Positions 19,495 through 30,815 of a stretch of DNA of 64,000 bases are shown here, piece after piece (position 1 is the stretch's first letter; each line of letters starts with the position of its first letter). The DNA is from Prorocentrum cordatum (lineage: Eukaryota > Sar > Dinophyceae > Prorocentrales > Prorocentraceae). Under the pieces are notes generated by a model. That model was not told where the DNA came from. It saw nothing but the letters and a program-made list of their open reading frames with translations, and ran no database searches. The stretch covers positions 1 to 64,000 of the forward strand of contig CAUYUJ010014631.1 of assembly GCA_963575745.1 (NCBI GenBank), given 5' to 3'. Position numbers and translations under genes: made by a program.

Positions 19495-19848
19495 GGGGTT
19501 AACCGAATTAATTCAAGCCGGGCGAATTAAAACCGGGTGAGTTCAGTTTGAAGGAATTTAACTTGGATGACCAAGCTGGATGAATTTCAACCGGACGAAT
19601 TACAACGGGAGGAGGTTTTTGAATGGATCAATAGACCACGCGGGCAACCCAGTGGCCCAAATAGGTAATTATAACCGGATGGATTCAAACCGGACGAATT
19701 AAGACCGGATGACTTTACACCGGGCAAATTAAAACCGGATGAATTCATACCCGGGCGAATTAAAGCAGGATGAAATTTTACCCGACGAAGTTAAACGGAG
19801 GAAATTAAACGAATGAGATTACACGGATGAAATTAATTCCGACTGAAA
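19495..19848. repeat. ~12-bp AACCGGATGAATT tandem repeat
   Basis: Degenerate alternation of ACCGGATGAATT and ACCGGGCGAATTA-type units, about 12 bases each, over 350 bases. The 19346-19494 gap before it holds nothing recognised. Confidence 0.85.
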
Positions 19849-19849
19849 T

Positions 19850-20470
19850 TCTTTACGCTTCGCGTATCTCCACCAGCCCATCTCGCAGCAGCAACTCTCG
19901 CGAAGCATGCCGACAGTCGTGTGTGTGTGTGTGTTTTTTTTTCCAGGCGTGTGTCCGCTTGGCCCCGCATGTCTCCCCTGTTCCTCCTTCCTCCCGCCCC
20001 CCTGCACATCCTCCTTGTGAGGGGGGCGGGAGAAGGACGGGGCGGAGGAGGAGGGAGAGAAAGCGCTCCTCGTGATTTGAGTCGCTTGGGGTTTCTCGTC
20101 CTGGTGTGAGTCGTTCGGGCCCTTCTTCTTGGTGCGAGTCGTTCGGGCTCTTCGTGGTGTGAGTCGTTCGGGCTTTTCGTCCTGGTGTGAGTCGTTCGGG
20201 CTTCTCGTGGTGTGAGTTGTTCGGGCCCCTCATCCTGGTGTGAGTCGTTCGGGCCCCTCCTCCTGGTGTGACTCGTTCGGGCCCCTCGTGGTGTGAGTCG
20301 TTCGGGGCCCGCGTCGTGGTGTGAGTCCTTCGGGCTCCTCGTGGTGTGAGTCGTTCGGGCGCCTCGCCCTGGTGTGAGTCGTTCGGGCCCCTCCCAGTGG
20401 TGTGAGTCGTTCGGGCTCTTCGTGGTGTGAGTCGTTCGGGCCCCTCGTCCTGGTGTGAGTCGTTCGGGCT
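19850..20470. mobile_element. Dispersed repeat R1 with ~26-bp internal repeats
   Basis: Starts at TTCTTTACGCTTCGCG, includes a (GT)n and a CT/GA-rich block, then about a dozen copies of GGTGTGAGTCGTTCGGGC with CTCGT or CCTCGTCC spacers. A second copy interrupts the copia element at 37324-37724, which shows that this family moves. It has no convincing ORF: the minus-strand frame through it only translates the repeat. Confidence 0.75.
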
Positions 20471-20760
20471 TCTCGTGGGGCCTCTTGGGGGCTTCTTGGA
20501 GCCTCGTGGGGCCTCTTGGGGGCCTCTTGGGGGCCTTGGGGGCGCCTTGGGGGCCTCTTGGGGCCTCGTGGGGCCTCTTGGGGGCCTCTTGGGGGCCTCT
20601 TGGGGGCTTCTTGGGGCCTCGTGGGGCCTCTTGGGGGCCTCTTGGCTGCCTCTTGGGGGCCTCGTGGGGCCTCTGGGGGGCCTCTTGGAGGCCTCTTGGG
20701 AGCCTCCTGGGGGCCTCTTGGGGCCATCTTGGGGCCTCTTGCGACCTCCGCAGAAGCGCA
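20471..20760. repeat. ~10-bp CTCTTGGGGGC tandem repeat
   Basis: About 25 degenerate units of CCTCTTGGGGG. Related arrays lie at 38240-38400 and 39060-39420. Confidence 0.9.
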
Positions 20761-20993
20761 AATGAGAGCTGCCCCCTGAGAAGGACAAAATGAGGCCAAC
20801 ACCTTCGTAAAATTGCCCAAATGAGGCCAACACCCTCGTAACATCAATGATTTCTGCTTCAAAGACGAGTTGAGGGGCCAAACTACCTCCCCCCCTCGGG
20901 GCCAGAATCCTCGCGAGGGTCGTCGTTTTTTGGCCCTCCCAGGAGTCGAAATGGACCCCTCTGATCCCACTCGGCCCGCCCTCTCCAGGTCCA

Positions 20994-21039
<46 letters not shown>

Positions 21040-21142
21040 AGGGGTAAACCCCTCCCCGAAGGGGAAGATAGGGGGTTAGGGGGTTGAGAACAGAGAGGGC
21101 TCCCTAAACCACTCACGCCCAAAGGGCTGGTGGGATTTTATT
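20761..21142. repeat. Composite repeat R2 tail with poly-G
   Basis: Contains AATGAGGCCAACACC twice, an AATGATTT block, a poly-G run at about 20995-21038, GGGGTAAACCCCTCCCC and CCCAAAGGGCTGGTGGGATT. The same blocks in the same order occur at 38411-38822. Confidence 0.8.
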
Positions 21143-21620
21143 TTGATTAAAACCAATTCGGGCAAAACTAAGGTGAGTCGGTCGCAGCGACCACTGCCAG
21201 GGCGGCGCGCCCCGCCAGAAGCCGCGGGTTTTCGCGGGGAACATCCCCGCGCTGGAGGACATCGGTCGGCTGTGCAAGCACGCGAAGCACCAGGTCATGC
21301 TGACGGGCGCGATGGCGAGGAGATCTGCCCCGTGCTCTCGCGCGCTGCGCGAGCGAATCGTGGTCGGCTACGCCGAGGCGCTGAGCGCGACTGTCTGGCC
21401 GGGCATGGCTTTTCTCCGAGCCAGCGAACCGCTGCGTGAGCTGTCTCATCGCAGAGCGCGTCGTCGACCGCTCCCCATTGAGCGCGTCCTTTAATCTCCT
21501 CGTGGCCAAGGGGCAGCACCGAAATACTCAGCTTCGTCACGGGGCTGCTCGCGCAACTCCGCCTTTCCTGATCTACCCGGACCTGCGGCGGCCCCCGACG
21601 TTCACGCTGATAGCCCTCAG

Positions 21621-22450
21621 ATGCGGGCCGAGATCAAGAAGGCGAGCCAGCTCTCCGTCCCAGATAGCGCGAGGAAGATGATCAAGCGCAAGACCATGGA
21701 TGCCAGGACGGGCGAGACCCCCCCCCAGGATATCGACATCGACGCGGAGACGACCGCGTCTTACTTGCAGCGGGGCCTGGACAGGCGGCGCGACCTTGTA
21801 GTCGAGGTGCGGCATGCTGCCGTGGCGGGGGCCGCTGCTGCTGATGGCCTTCCGCCGGCGCCACCCGCGCCGAAAGCCTTCGACGAGCTGTCCGAGCGGA
21901 CGCCTTCGAGCCCCTCTTCAGCGCAGCGGGCCCGGGTCATCTCGCCCCTGCAGAAGGACGGGGACTTCGTGGACATTCATGCTGCTCGCGCGCATCTTCG
22001 CCGCCACGAGGACGAGGACCGCGCGGTCGACGACGAGAAGATGCACGAGGACTTGAAGACGCACTTCGCTGCTCGAGGTGTTGGCGGTCGCCGAGCGACG
22101 CGGCGAGCCTCGGCGGCACTGCGCGCGATGGGTGGCCACGGCTGCAGGGGCGGGCTTCTCTACGCGGACGAGTGGGGCTCGGCGTCGATGGCCTTCGCTC
22201 CGAGGGTTGTCACGCCCCGCGGTTGTCTTCGATATTTTCGCTACAATTGGCGGCTGCGCAGGCTGCCGCTGAGGAGGCAGCTTCTTCTCTACTGCCGCGA
22301 CAGCGAGACCGTAGGCACGCACGGCTCCGCCGAGGACACCTCGGCCAAGCTCGCGAAGCAGTTCGCGTGGCCAGGGATGGAGCATGACGTTCAGAAGTGG
22401 ATATCGTCGTGCGGCGTTTGCCGGATGGTCAAGCCGGCGCGGCTTGATTG
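21621..22450 (+). CDS. Ty3/gypsy-like pol remnant: integrase zinc-binding end
   Basis: The 3' part of this frame reads like the N-terminal HHCC region of a retroviral/gypsy integrase: a His, then TSAKLAKQFAWPGME, then CGVC at about 22345-22425. The first His of the motif is not seen. The upstream ~220 codons are Ala/Arg-rich and not recognised; parts may be out of frame. Coding passes to the +1 frame at about 22400-22450, so the gene is broken. No LTRs, RT or RNase H were found nearby, so this is a fragment. Confidence 0.55.
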
Positions 22451-23534
22451 CCGATGCGAGGATGGAGCTTTACGATCGGCCCTTCAGGCAGATGGGGGCC
22501 GACGACCTTGGGCCGATTTCGCTGGAACCGGAGGGGTGCAGCTACATCTTGCATGCGGAGTGCGCCTTCTCGCACTACGCTCGATTCAAGGCAGCGCCAG
22601 ACAACTTGGCGCCAACGCGGGCGAAATTCTCGGTGGGGAACGCGATGTTCGACCTGGCCGGCTGCCCGCCGGTGCTGAGGAGCGACAGGGGCAGTGCGTT
22701 CACAAGTGAGGTCGCGGCCCAGATCAACCATCTGCTCGGGGTCAAGCACTCGCCAGGCAGCGCCCGCCACCCCGAGTCGCAGAGCTTCGCGGAGGCCCGC
22801 CGCCACAAAATCAACAGGACCCTGGCGAGTTATTGCAGCACTCATTCTGAGCGCTGGGCGCGCTGGGTACCCTTGGCGCAGCGGTGCCTTCGCGCTGCGC
22901 CGATGCCTCGCCGCGTTGCCTGGAAAGGCGCTCGAGCCCGGCCGCTACGCGCGCGGCATCATCGAGCACATAGAGTCGACGCGTGCCACGGTGGCCAGGG
23001 GGATCAAGGCGGCCCACGACGAGGAACAGCACGCGCGCGCTACAGGAGCCTGGCGATCGGGAGTTCCAGACTGGCGACGCGGGCTTCCTCCGCGCCCCGC
23101 CCGCTTTGGTTGCCCGCGCGATCGGGGCGGTCGATGGTGCTTCGACGAGGTTGCTGCCGAGGCCCCGCCCCCCGATCTACCGCGCCCGCGAGATGACGGG
23201 GCCACAGTCCGCCATTGTGGCAGACCCAGATACGGGCAGCACGTCAGTGGGTTTCAGCCAGCCCGTTCACGTCAACAGGCTGAGAATCTCTGAGCTTGCT
23301 GAGATCAAGGACGAGGGGCTGCAGCTGGAGATCATGAGGGGCAGCGCCCAGGTCAAGCACGACGCGATCAGCCAGTCGGCGACCGGCCGCGTCGATATCG
23401 TGCGAAGCGACGACGTGCGCGGCAAGTCCGAGTGGGTCGACTTGGCGACGGAGGAGCACCGCTTGTTGCGCCCGATGGCGAGTGAGTCGGCTGCTGGCGC
23501 CGCCCCTGCACGCCGCCGATTGCGAGTGACTTGA
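22430..23534 (+). pseudogene. Ty3/gypsy-like integrase core remnant
   Basis: Follows the zinc-binding end in another frame. The DDE core is traceable: ADDLGPIS (first Asp), LRSDRGSAF (second Asp) and SFAEARRHKINR (Glu), with HPESQ before the Glu. The integration function would need all three; here they sit in one frame from about 22480 to 22860. After about 22890 the frame changes again; the last part, in the frame ending at 23534, has a DPDTG...QPVHVNRLR stretch like the C terminus of such integrases. Multiple frame changes make it a pseudogene. Confidence 0.6.
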
Positions 23535-24139
23535 GAGGTATCCCTTTTTCCCAATACCTCCTCTCGTAAGTTGCGCCAAATTCGTCAGTGTATCTTCATT
23601 TGTATGCTAGAAGCGCGTTCGTTACACCTGGGGCATATGAGTTGCATTCGCACTCGGGGCATTTCGCATTTTATGTTTGGCAGCTCTGGGACGCGTGGGT
23701 GCATTTTCGGCGGGGCCATAATTTTCGACGAGCCGTGGCGACGCATGCGTCGGCACGGTTCGCCCAGTAGCGATTTTTCTGTAGTTGTCTTCTCTGGGCC
23801 CCAGGACCTGCGGATCCAGGTCTGGGGTGCCCCGCAGTGGAATTTCCTTGGGTCTAGAGGTCCAGGGCCTTCCTGCACCCCCTTCTCGGCGCTGGGCGCC
23901 TTTCCATGCATAGTTGCTGAAAAGTCACCGAACTCATATTTGGAGAGCAATGTTCTTGTGAACCTGAGGCGCTCTGCCCGGCGACGGGCATCGTCTCCAG
24001 GGCCCCAGGGGGCCGCCAGCGGGCCCCGGAGGCCGTCGGGAGGCGATCATGGGGCGAGAGAGCCGTCGCCCCTTGGAGTGGTCGGGAGGCCCAGCGACCC
24101 CGCGTTAAGAACAGAGGAGGGGGGGCCTGTGGAACCCTT
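23535..24139. other. No recognised feature
   Basis: Moderate-GC sequence between the integrase remnant and the trinucleotide tract. I see no convincing gene. Confidence 0.5.
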
Positions 24140-24545
24140 CTTATGATTACTACTACTTCTACTACTACTGTTACTGCTATCATTACTACTGCTACTACTA
24201 CTAGTACCATTACTATTTCGACGACTGCGACGACCACTATTACTACTACTACTACTACTACTACTAGTACTACAAATACTTCCACTACTACGACTACGAC
24301 TACGACTTTCACCTCTACTTCCACTACTACTACTATTATTACTATTACCACTGCAACTACCATTACTACTGCGACGACTACTATTATGAATGCGAACACG
24401 ATTATTATTTCGACTACTACTCCGCGCGCGACTCCGTCTGCCACTGCTATTGTTGTTGAGGCCACTGCGACGATTATTATTATGTGTTCTATTGCTACCA
24501 GTACTGCTATTACTAGTGCTACGGTTACCTTCGTACTACTACTAG

Positions 24546-24598
<53 letters not shown>

Positions 24599-24871
24599 GT
24601 AGTACTACTACTATTATTACTACGACTTCTACTTTTACTACTATTCTTATTTTTAATACGACTACCACTACTGGTATTACTACCACTATTACTACACTAC
24701 TACTACTAATACGACTACTACAACGCCTACTAGTACTACTGCTACTACTACTACTACTACTACTGCTACTAGTACGACCACGACTACTACTACGGCTACT
24801 ACGACTACTATGACAATGACCACTACGAGTAGAAATGTTATTACTATGACTACGACTACTGCGACTGCTAA

Positions 24872-24922
<51 letters not shown>

Positions 24923-25677
24923 GACTACTCTCACTACTATTGTTGTTGCTGCCGTTGCTGCTGGTGTTTCCACGAATACCACAAGGGCAACGACGAATCG
25001 TATTATTAGTACTGTTAGTCTACTACTACTATTTCTAAACTACGACAACTACTATTACGGCTACGGCTACAAGAACCATTATGCTTACTTCTGCGAAGAA
25101 TACGCCTACCATTCTTATCGCCAGTAGTATTTTCACTACTACTAGAATTCATATTTCGTTTGCTACTACTACTATCACGAATTCTGCGACGATGATTGTT
25201 ATTATTGCTACTGCGACTACGACTGGTACTACTACTCGTTCCACTACGAGTACTGCTACTAACTCCGACGACGACAACTACTACCACGACTATTAGTATT
25301 AGTATTCATGCTCGTTTAATTACTGCTATTACTACGACTATTATGACTAATGCTACTATTACTAGTGCGGATATTTTTTTGATATTCTTAGTGCCACGAC
25401 TCTCATGACGAACGACACCAATACGATTGGTCGTTGTCATGTTTGCACGGCGACGACGGTTATGATTTGGTTGACCGCTGCACATTTTACTACTACTACA
25501 ACTGTAACTATTGATGTTACTAGTATTCCGACTAGTATTTCGTATTATGACCACTATTACGATCACCCTTTTTATTTCGCTTAGCACGAATGGTATCACT
25601 ACTACCACCACCGCCACTACTACCATTGCGACGAATACTGGTACTACGTTTACTCCTGTTGCTGCTGTTGCTACCAG

Positions 25678-25716
<39 letters not shown>

Positions 25717-26645
25717 CACTACTACCACTACGACTACTACTAGTATTACTACTACTACTACTATGACCACTCGGACTACGACTTCTGCGACTGCTACTTG
25801 TATTTCTACTGTTGCTAATTGTTCTACTACGCGTATTATTACTCGCATTGCTGCGGGCCCTTTCATGATTACTACTCTACGAGTACCACTACTAGTACTG
25901 CTGTTACTACTACCACTAGTATTAGTACTACTACGACCACCACTACTACTACGACCGCTACCCCTGCTGCTACTACTACCACTACTAAAACGTATCCGTA
26001 CGATTGCGAGTACGAGTGCCTTACTTTCTATTATTATGTTGGCTACCTTCATTACTATCACTACTACTACTACTACTACTACGACTACTACTACTACTAC
26101 CACTACTTTGTTTCACGATTACCACTACCAGCCCGTACGACTACTACTATTATTGTTTCTACCGCTACTATCATTGCAACTATTAGTCGTATTACTCCTC
26201 CTACGATATCCTACTAGTTCTACGACTAGTACTATTCGTACTATCATGTTCGACTATGATTGTTTCGTGTTCGATTTCTATCATTTTTCTTACTACTATG
26301 ACGATTGTGATTGCGATTGGTATTGTTACTACCACTACTACTACGACTACTGCTGCTTCTACTACTAGGATCTTTTCTACTACTACAACGACTATTAGTT
26401 TTATTATCACTGTTTTTTTTTCTATCAATACTGCTACTACTATTACTACGACTACTACTACTTCACCACTACTATTACTATTACTAGCACGACTACGACT
26501 ACTACTACTACGACTATTACTACTACTACTACTACTACTATTACGACTACTACTACGACTACTAGTACGACGACTAGTACTACTACTACTACTACTACTA
26601 CTGTTACTGTTACTACTACTACTACTACTACTACTACTACCACGA
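24140..26645. repeat. 2.5-kb imperfect TAC/ACT trinucleotide microsatellite
   Basis: Almost every third base keeps the TAC phase over 2.5 kb, with perfect (TAC)n blocks near 24540-24600, 24880-24920, 25677-25715 and 26580-26640. Substitutions are concentrated between the perfect blocks. Thr-, Tyr- or Leu-rich ORFs inside are artefacts. Confidence 0.95.
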
Positions 26646-26935
26646 CGACCAGTCATGGTATCCCCACTGGATTGTGCGGCTATCCGCAAAGTCTCCCCTT
26701 CTCCCACGCTTCTATTGCCGACTCGGCGCCATGCGATTTCTTGTCGCTTGGAGGGCCCCCCCCTCCCGTGACGGAGGGCCAGGGGTTCGAACCCCCCCTT
26801 GTTTCCCTTCTCTTCGGGCCGGCGCTGCGTTTGGGTCGGCGGCGGCTAGCGGCGGCTGCGGGGGCGACGATTTCCATTTCTTGGCCGGCGCCGGCGCCTG
26901 CGGCGGCGGGCGGCGGTGGCGGGGAGCGTCGACGA
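26646..26935. other. GC-rich spacer between trinucleotide tracts
   Basis: About 290 bases with a GGGGTTCGAACCCC palindrome at 26782-26795 and GGC/GCC-rich ends. No gene seen. Confidence 0.6.
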
Positions 26936-27785
26936 GGACGACGGTGGAGGTGGTGGTGGTGGTGGTGGTGGTGGGTTGTGGTGGTGGTGGCGGCGGCGGT
27001 GGTGGTTGTGGTGGTGGTGGGGTGGTGGTTTGTTGTGGTGGTGGTGGTTGTGGCGGTGGGTGGTGGTGGTGGCGGCGGTGGTGGTGGTGGCGGTTTGGTG
27101 GTGGTGTGGTGGTGGTTTGTGGTGGAGGTGGTGGTGGTGGTGGGTTGTGGTGGTGGAGTTATGGTGGTAGTGTGGTGGTGGTTATTGGTGGTGGTGGTGG
27201 GTTTGAGTTGTGGTGGTGGTTTGTGGAGGTGGTGCTTGTGGTGGTTGTGGTGGCGGTGGTTGTGGTGGTGCGGTGGTTTGTGGTGGTGGTGGTGGTGGGT
27301 TGTGTTGCTGGTAGTGGTAGTGGTTGTGGAGGTGGTCGTGGTGGCGTGGTAGATTGGTGGTGGTAGAGGTGGTGGGTCTTTGCGGTGGTGGTGGTGATGG
27401 TAGGTTGTGGTGGTGGTGGTTGTGGTGGTGTGGTGGTAGTTTGTGGTGGTGGTGGTGGTGGGTTGTGGTGGTGGCGGTGGTTTGTGGACGTTTGTTGTGG
27501 TGGCGGTGGTGGGGGTGGTGGTGGTGTGGTGGTGTGTGGTGGTGGCGGTGGGTTGTGCTGCTGGTAGTGGTGGTGGCTGTGGCGGTGGTGGTTGTGGTGT
27601 GGTAGATTGGTGGTGGTGGTGGTAGTGGTGGTGGGTTTTTGTGGTGGTGCTGGTGGTGATGGTGAGCTGCGGCGGTGGTTGTGGTGGCGGTGGTTGCGCG
27701 GTGCTGTTGGTGGTGGTGGTCGCGGTGGTGGGTTGAGGCGGCGATGGCGGTGGCGGTAGTGGTGGTGGTGGTAGTGGTGGTAATC
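26936..27785. repeat. 0.85-kb GGT/GTG trinucleotide microsatellite
   Basis: Dense GTG repeats with TTTGT and GGTT interruptions. His- or Val-rich ORFs on either strand are repeat translations. Confidence 0.95.
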
Positions 27786-28040
27786 GTCGCCGCGCCCCCG
27801 CCGGCGCCAGCGCTGGCGCCAGCTCCGGCGCTGCTGGCCGCCGCAAGCGCTGGCGCCGAGGGGGGGTTTGAACCCCCCCCCGCCCTTTGGGGGGGGGGGT
27901 GAACCCTTCCTGGGTCGCCTCTGGCCATCGTCGCTGCGCCCCCGCCGCGGGCGCCGCTGGCGGCCGGCAGCGCCGGCGCAAGTGCCGAAGGGGCGGGGGG
28001 TTTGAAACCCCAACCCCCCTCTTTGGGAGGGGGGGGTCCC
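27786..28040. repeat. Duplicated GC-rich palindromic block
   Basis: Two similar blocks, around 27840-27905 and 27960-28040, each hold a GCGCCGGCGC-type palindrome followed by GGGGTTTGAACCCC or GGGGTTTGAAACCCC and then CCCTCTTTGGGAGGGG-like sequence. A related palindrome lies at 26782 on the other side of the GTG tract. Confidence 0.65.
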
Positions 28041-28049
28041 TCCAGATTA

Positions 28050-28227
28050 TGATGGGCACCCTGAACCTGGGATAAGTTATTTTTCGTTATGCGAAAGCTA
28101 TATGAACTGATGACCATACAGATGCGTGTATATATATATATATATTATTCTTCGGGTGACCTGAGCCTTGAGCCAACGTGCGAACGACAGTGCACGATCT
28201 CCTGTATATAAGACAGCACGCCTAACA
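28050..28227 (-). repeat. Copia-1 3' LTR
   Basis: Bounded by TG...CA. Shares TGAACCTGGGATAAGTTA, TATGAACTGATGA, AGCCAACGTGCGAACG and CTGTATATAA with the right LTR. It contains a (TA)n expansion near 28130 and CTTGAGCCAA at 28167-28176. Confidence 0.75.
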
Positions 28228-28259
28228 GGGCCTTTAAATAATGATATCAACTCTGGTCT

Positions 28260-28700
28260 TATGTTCTGCAGGACATGTGGGATATATATATATATATAAC
28301 ATGTGATGTTGCTGGAGTTCGGCAACGGCTTCTGAGAAGGAGTGAAACGAGAGAAGGAGAGAGAGAGAGAGAGATAGCAGTCCTAGACAAGCCAGAGCTG
28401 GCTGATCAAACCCACCACGCCTACCATACATATATGGAAATTCATTGAAATAACTCTGATCGTGGTAGCCGTTGCTGGTGAACATGAAATGTTTGTGAAA
28501 TTCATACACCCGTGAAGTCGTCGTACACTCTGAAATCTTTATGCTGTAGTCGCCGTAGCCTGTGGTCTGGCATTGCCCAGTCCGAGACCTTTGTATGATT
28601 CGTAGTGTGCCTCCAATCGTCCAACGGCCTGAGGTGGTCAGTTCCAGAAGTGACTTCGAATCTGCGCCAAGGTACTTCGTCAACATATCTGAAACCATCC
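28260..28700 (-). pseudogene. Copia-1 pol C terminus
   Basis: The minus frame from about 28698 reads DMLTKYLG followed by an L-rich stretch and SGRWTI. This matches the conserved end of copia pol, where ALTKPL-type sequence follows RNase H. Downstream it runs into GA microsatellite and the LTR. It is in a different frame from the RNase H, so it is broken. Confidence 0.6.
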
Positions 28701-28788
28701 AGTTGGTTTGTACGTGAGAAAGCCGTCGCAGTCGTAGCGCCCTTGTTTCTTCTCGACAAGAAAGGCCACCCAGACGTTGTGACTTGTC

Positions 28789-29361
28789 CTACGGGGCACC
28801 TCGAAGTCCACAACCTAATTCCCACAGGTCCACGCAGTCAACATACGCATCAACTGGTAAACGCAACTGCCCTCGATCAAGTCGTTCTTGAAGCTGTAGC
28901 GGCTTCTGTGGTCCACGCAGAATGTTGATCTCTGGTTCTGTAAGTCTCATGCCAATAGTCTGAGCCATAGGTAGTCCTCGGGCTGCTGCCAATGTCCCTG
29001 CATGTGAGGTGATGTGAGAAAGTCTCTTTGACTTAGTCGAAGTAATTACCAACGCGTGTAACTTGCCGCTGAGTCGGTCGATCAGGTTGTCCTGCAAGTA
29101 GTCTTGCCGATCGCATCGGGGAAAATGTAGTCGATCTTCCTGAATACCTACGGCAACTCCTTCCGCTGCAAAATCGCTGTTCTTGGTGGCCGAGGAAGCG
29201 TCTGTGATGCACGAAATCCTTAATGGTGCCTTAAGCTTCCGGTAGTAAATCCTAAACTTCGCCGGATTATTCTTGGGCCTCTTGATCGCAATATTGTTCG
29301 CCGCGAGGTCCTTAATGGTCGGACTCTGTAGCATTGTCTGTAAAGAAACAACGTTGAACAA
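28789..29361 (-). pseudogene. Copia-1 RNase H domain
   Basis: 191 codons in the minus frame. CITDASS (Asp54) and YVDCVDLWE fit two of the catalytic Asp positions. The Glu motif, usually SHAETLAA in such elements, reads SHAGTLAA here, so the catalytic Glu is lost. KIKDLAANN-like sequence upstream matches the connection region. RNase H would remove the RNA strand after minus-strand synthesis; this copy should be dead. Confidence 0.7.
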
Positions 29362-29370
29362 CTCTTCCAG

Positions 29371-30352
29371 TCAGGCCTGACATGCCCAAAGAGCCCCACA
29401 GGCAAGAAACCGAAGCGTCTTCTGTTCAGCTGCTGCACAGCGTGCATCCGGCACTGCCAATCGCTCTTTTGGCATCACGCATGGTGAAAGACACGATGTG
29501 AAACGGTCCTGATGAATACGAATACATGTCGGTACAATCCGTTCAAGCTGTAGACCAGCATGAGTTTTTGGCATGGTCTGTCTCTTGAGTTTGCCAAATA
29601 TAGATTCCAATTTCTTGTGTGCCCAGTCGCGATAAAACTTGCTGCAAGTAACCTGCAAATCGTCCGCATGCACTGTCATAACGAAAACGATCACCTTGCT
29701 GCCGTTGTAAACTATGCCCCAGTAGAGGTATTTGTCGTAGAGAACTGAGGATCTAGCTCCAGGTTTGCCCTCGGCAAACTCCAACAGCGCTAGCTGAAAC
29801 ATCAATGGGGTATCGGTGAAAGGGCGTAGCGATGTCGATCCTTGTCGGGAATCTTCCAACTCGCTGATGCCTCGGGCATGCGTCGAAAATGGCTCCAAAC
29901 GTTTTCTGTGGGAATTATGCATACTGCGCGATCTCCTCGGCACTCATAGCCGAGATTCCTTGTCTTCTCGCGTAAGTTATCATTTCCGAGTCTTTGTAGG
30001 AAAGCTGTTGCAATATTCTTGCTCTCGGTGTCAACGTCGCCATCGCCCTCGTCGCCCACGCGTAGCATGCCGTCGCAACAGCCAAGATTTAAACTGATCG
30101 TTGTGATAAGACCGTTGCCTTTGAGCTGTGCTTCTCGATGGGATTCTTCCGTCGGTCGAAACAGCCGCGAGCGCAGAGTCGTGATTTGACTTCAGCGTGC
30201 TTGACTTTCCACTTCCTTACCCAGGTGCAGTCGACGATGTTCGCCTTGTCCGGCAAGTGATCTCGAAGTACTGGTTCGAAGATGTTGTGAGTGACGAAAA
30301 CCTTCAATTCCTTGTGATCGACTTTTATAACTGGCTTCGCAAAACGCCTCAT
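29371..30352 (-). pseudogene. Copia-1 reverse transcriptase, three frames
   Basis: The RT is spread over three minus frames. 30089-30352 has DCTWVRKWK...SRLCARGCFDRRK...SQR, the copia RT entry. 29802-30068 has NIATAFLQ (the Asp of the usual DIxxAFLQ is changed) and VWSHFRRMPEAS. 29371-29943 has VHADDLQVTCSKF as the YxDD box at about 29660-29668, then GLQLERI. The HADD form occurs in place of YVDD. At least two frameshifts make it non-functional. Confidence 0.75.
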
Positions 30353-30356
30353 CTCG

Positions 30357-30815
30357 TCATCCGCGAGGTCCGCCGTCGAATCGTGAACTCGAAAGCCATG
30401 GGTTTACGTAGTCAAAATGAAACCATCGATATCCGTCTGAGTGTGAACACAAAGTTGGTGAGACAACATCGAGGTCCTCTGAAAGGTCGCCGGGCATCTC
30501 GTCGTAGATTGCTTCCGTACTCTGCTGGTGAGTTCTGTCGGGTAACCGTTCACATAGACTGGCGATCTTGGGAATCTCGAGGTGGTCAATCGTTGCATGG
30601 TATAAAGTTCTGGAGTCTGCATTCTGGTCGTCGCTATATTCTAAAGTCCTATCCGTAGAATTCGAGGGTTGTTCTTCTGCCGGTTCTGGTTGTGTCGTAG
30701 AAGTGCCTGGTGCAGTTGCTGGTTGAGTCGTCGATGCGCCTGGCGTACCTGTTGGTTGAGTCGATGATGTGCCTGGCGTAGTCGGTCGTAGGTCAAGTGC
30801 TACATCTTCTCGCAT
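30357..30815 (-). pseudogene. Copia-1 integrase-RT linker with TTQP repeats
   Basis: Ser/Thr/Pro-rich linker with three copies of a roughly 11-residue motif like PGTSTTQPATA (residues 13-43), then a Glu/Asp-rich stretch. Such disordered linkers between integrase and RT are common in copia elements. The region 30816-32480 continues as low-complexity and broken pol sequence with no clear domain. Confidence 0.5.

Noticed and set aside
19853-20970. Long minus-strand ORFs rich in PRGPQEAP and TTHT/PNDSHHE repeats
   Set aside because: They translate the decamer and ~26-bp tandem repeats; different repeat phases give equally long frames. No start context or domain.
26770-26800. tRNA gene suggested by GGGTTCGAACCC
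   Set aside because: It resembles a T-arm/B box, but no acceptor stem, D-arm or anticodon arm can be folded around it; similar palindromes recur without tRNA shape.
26680-28117. Long minus-strand ORFs rich in His/Thr/Pro over the GTG tract
   Set aside because: Three-base periodic repeats without stops keep all frames open; not genes.
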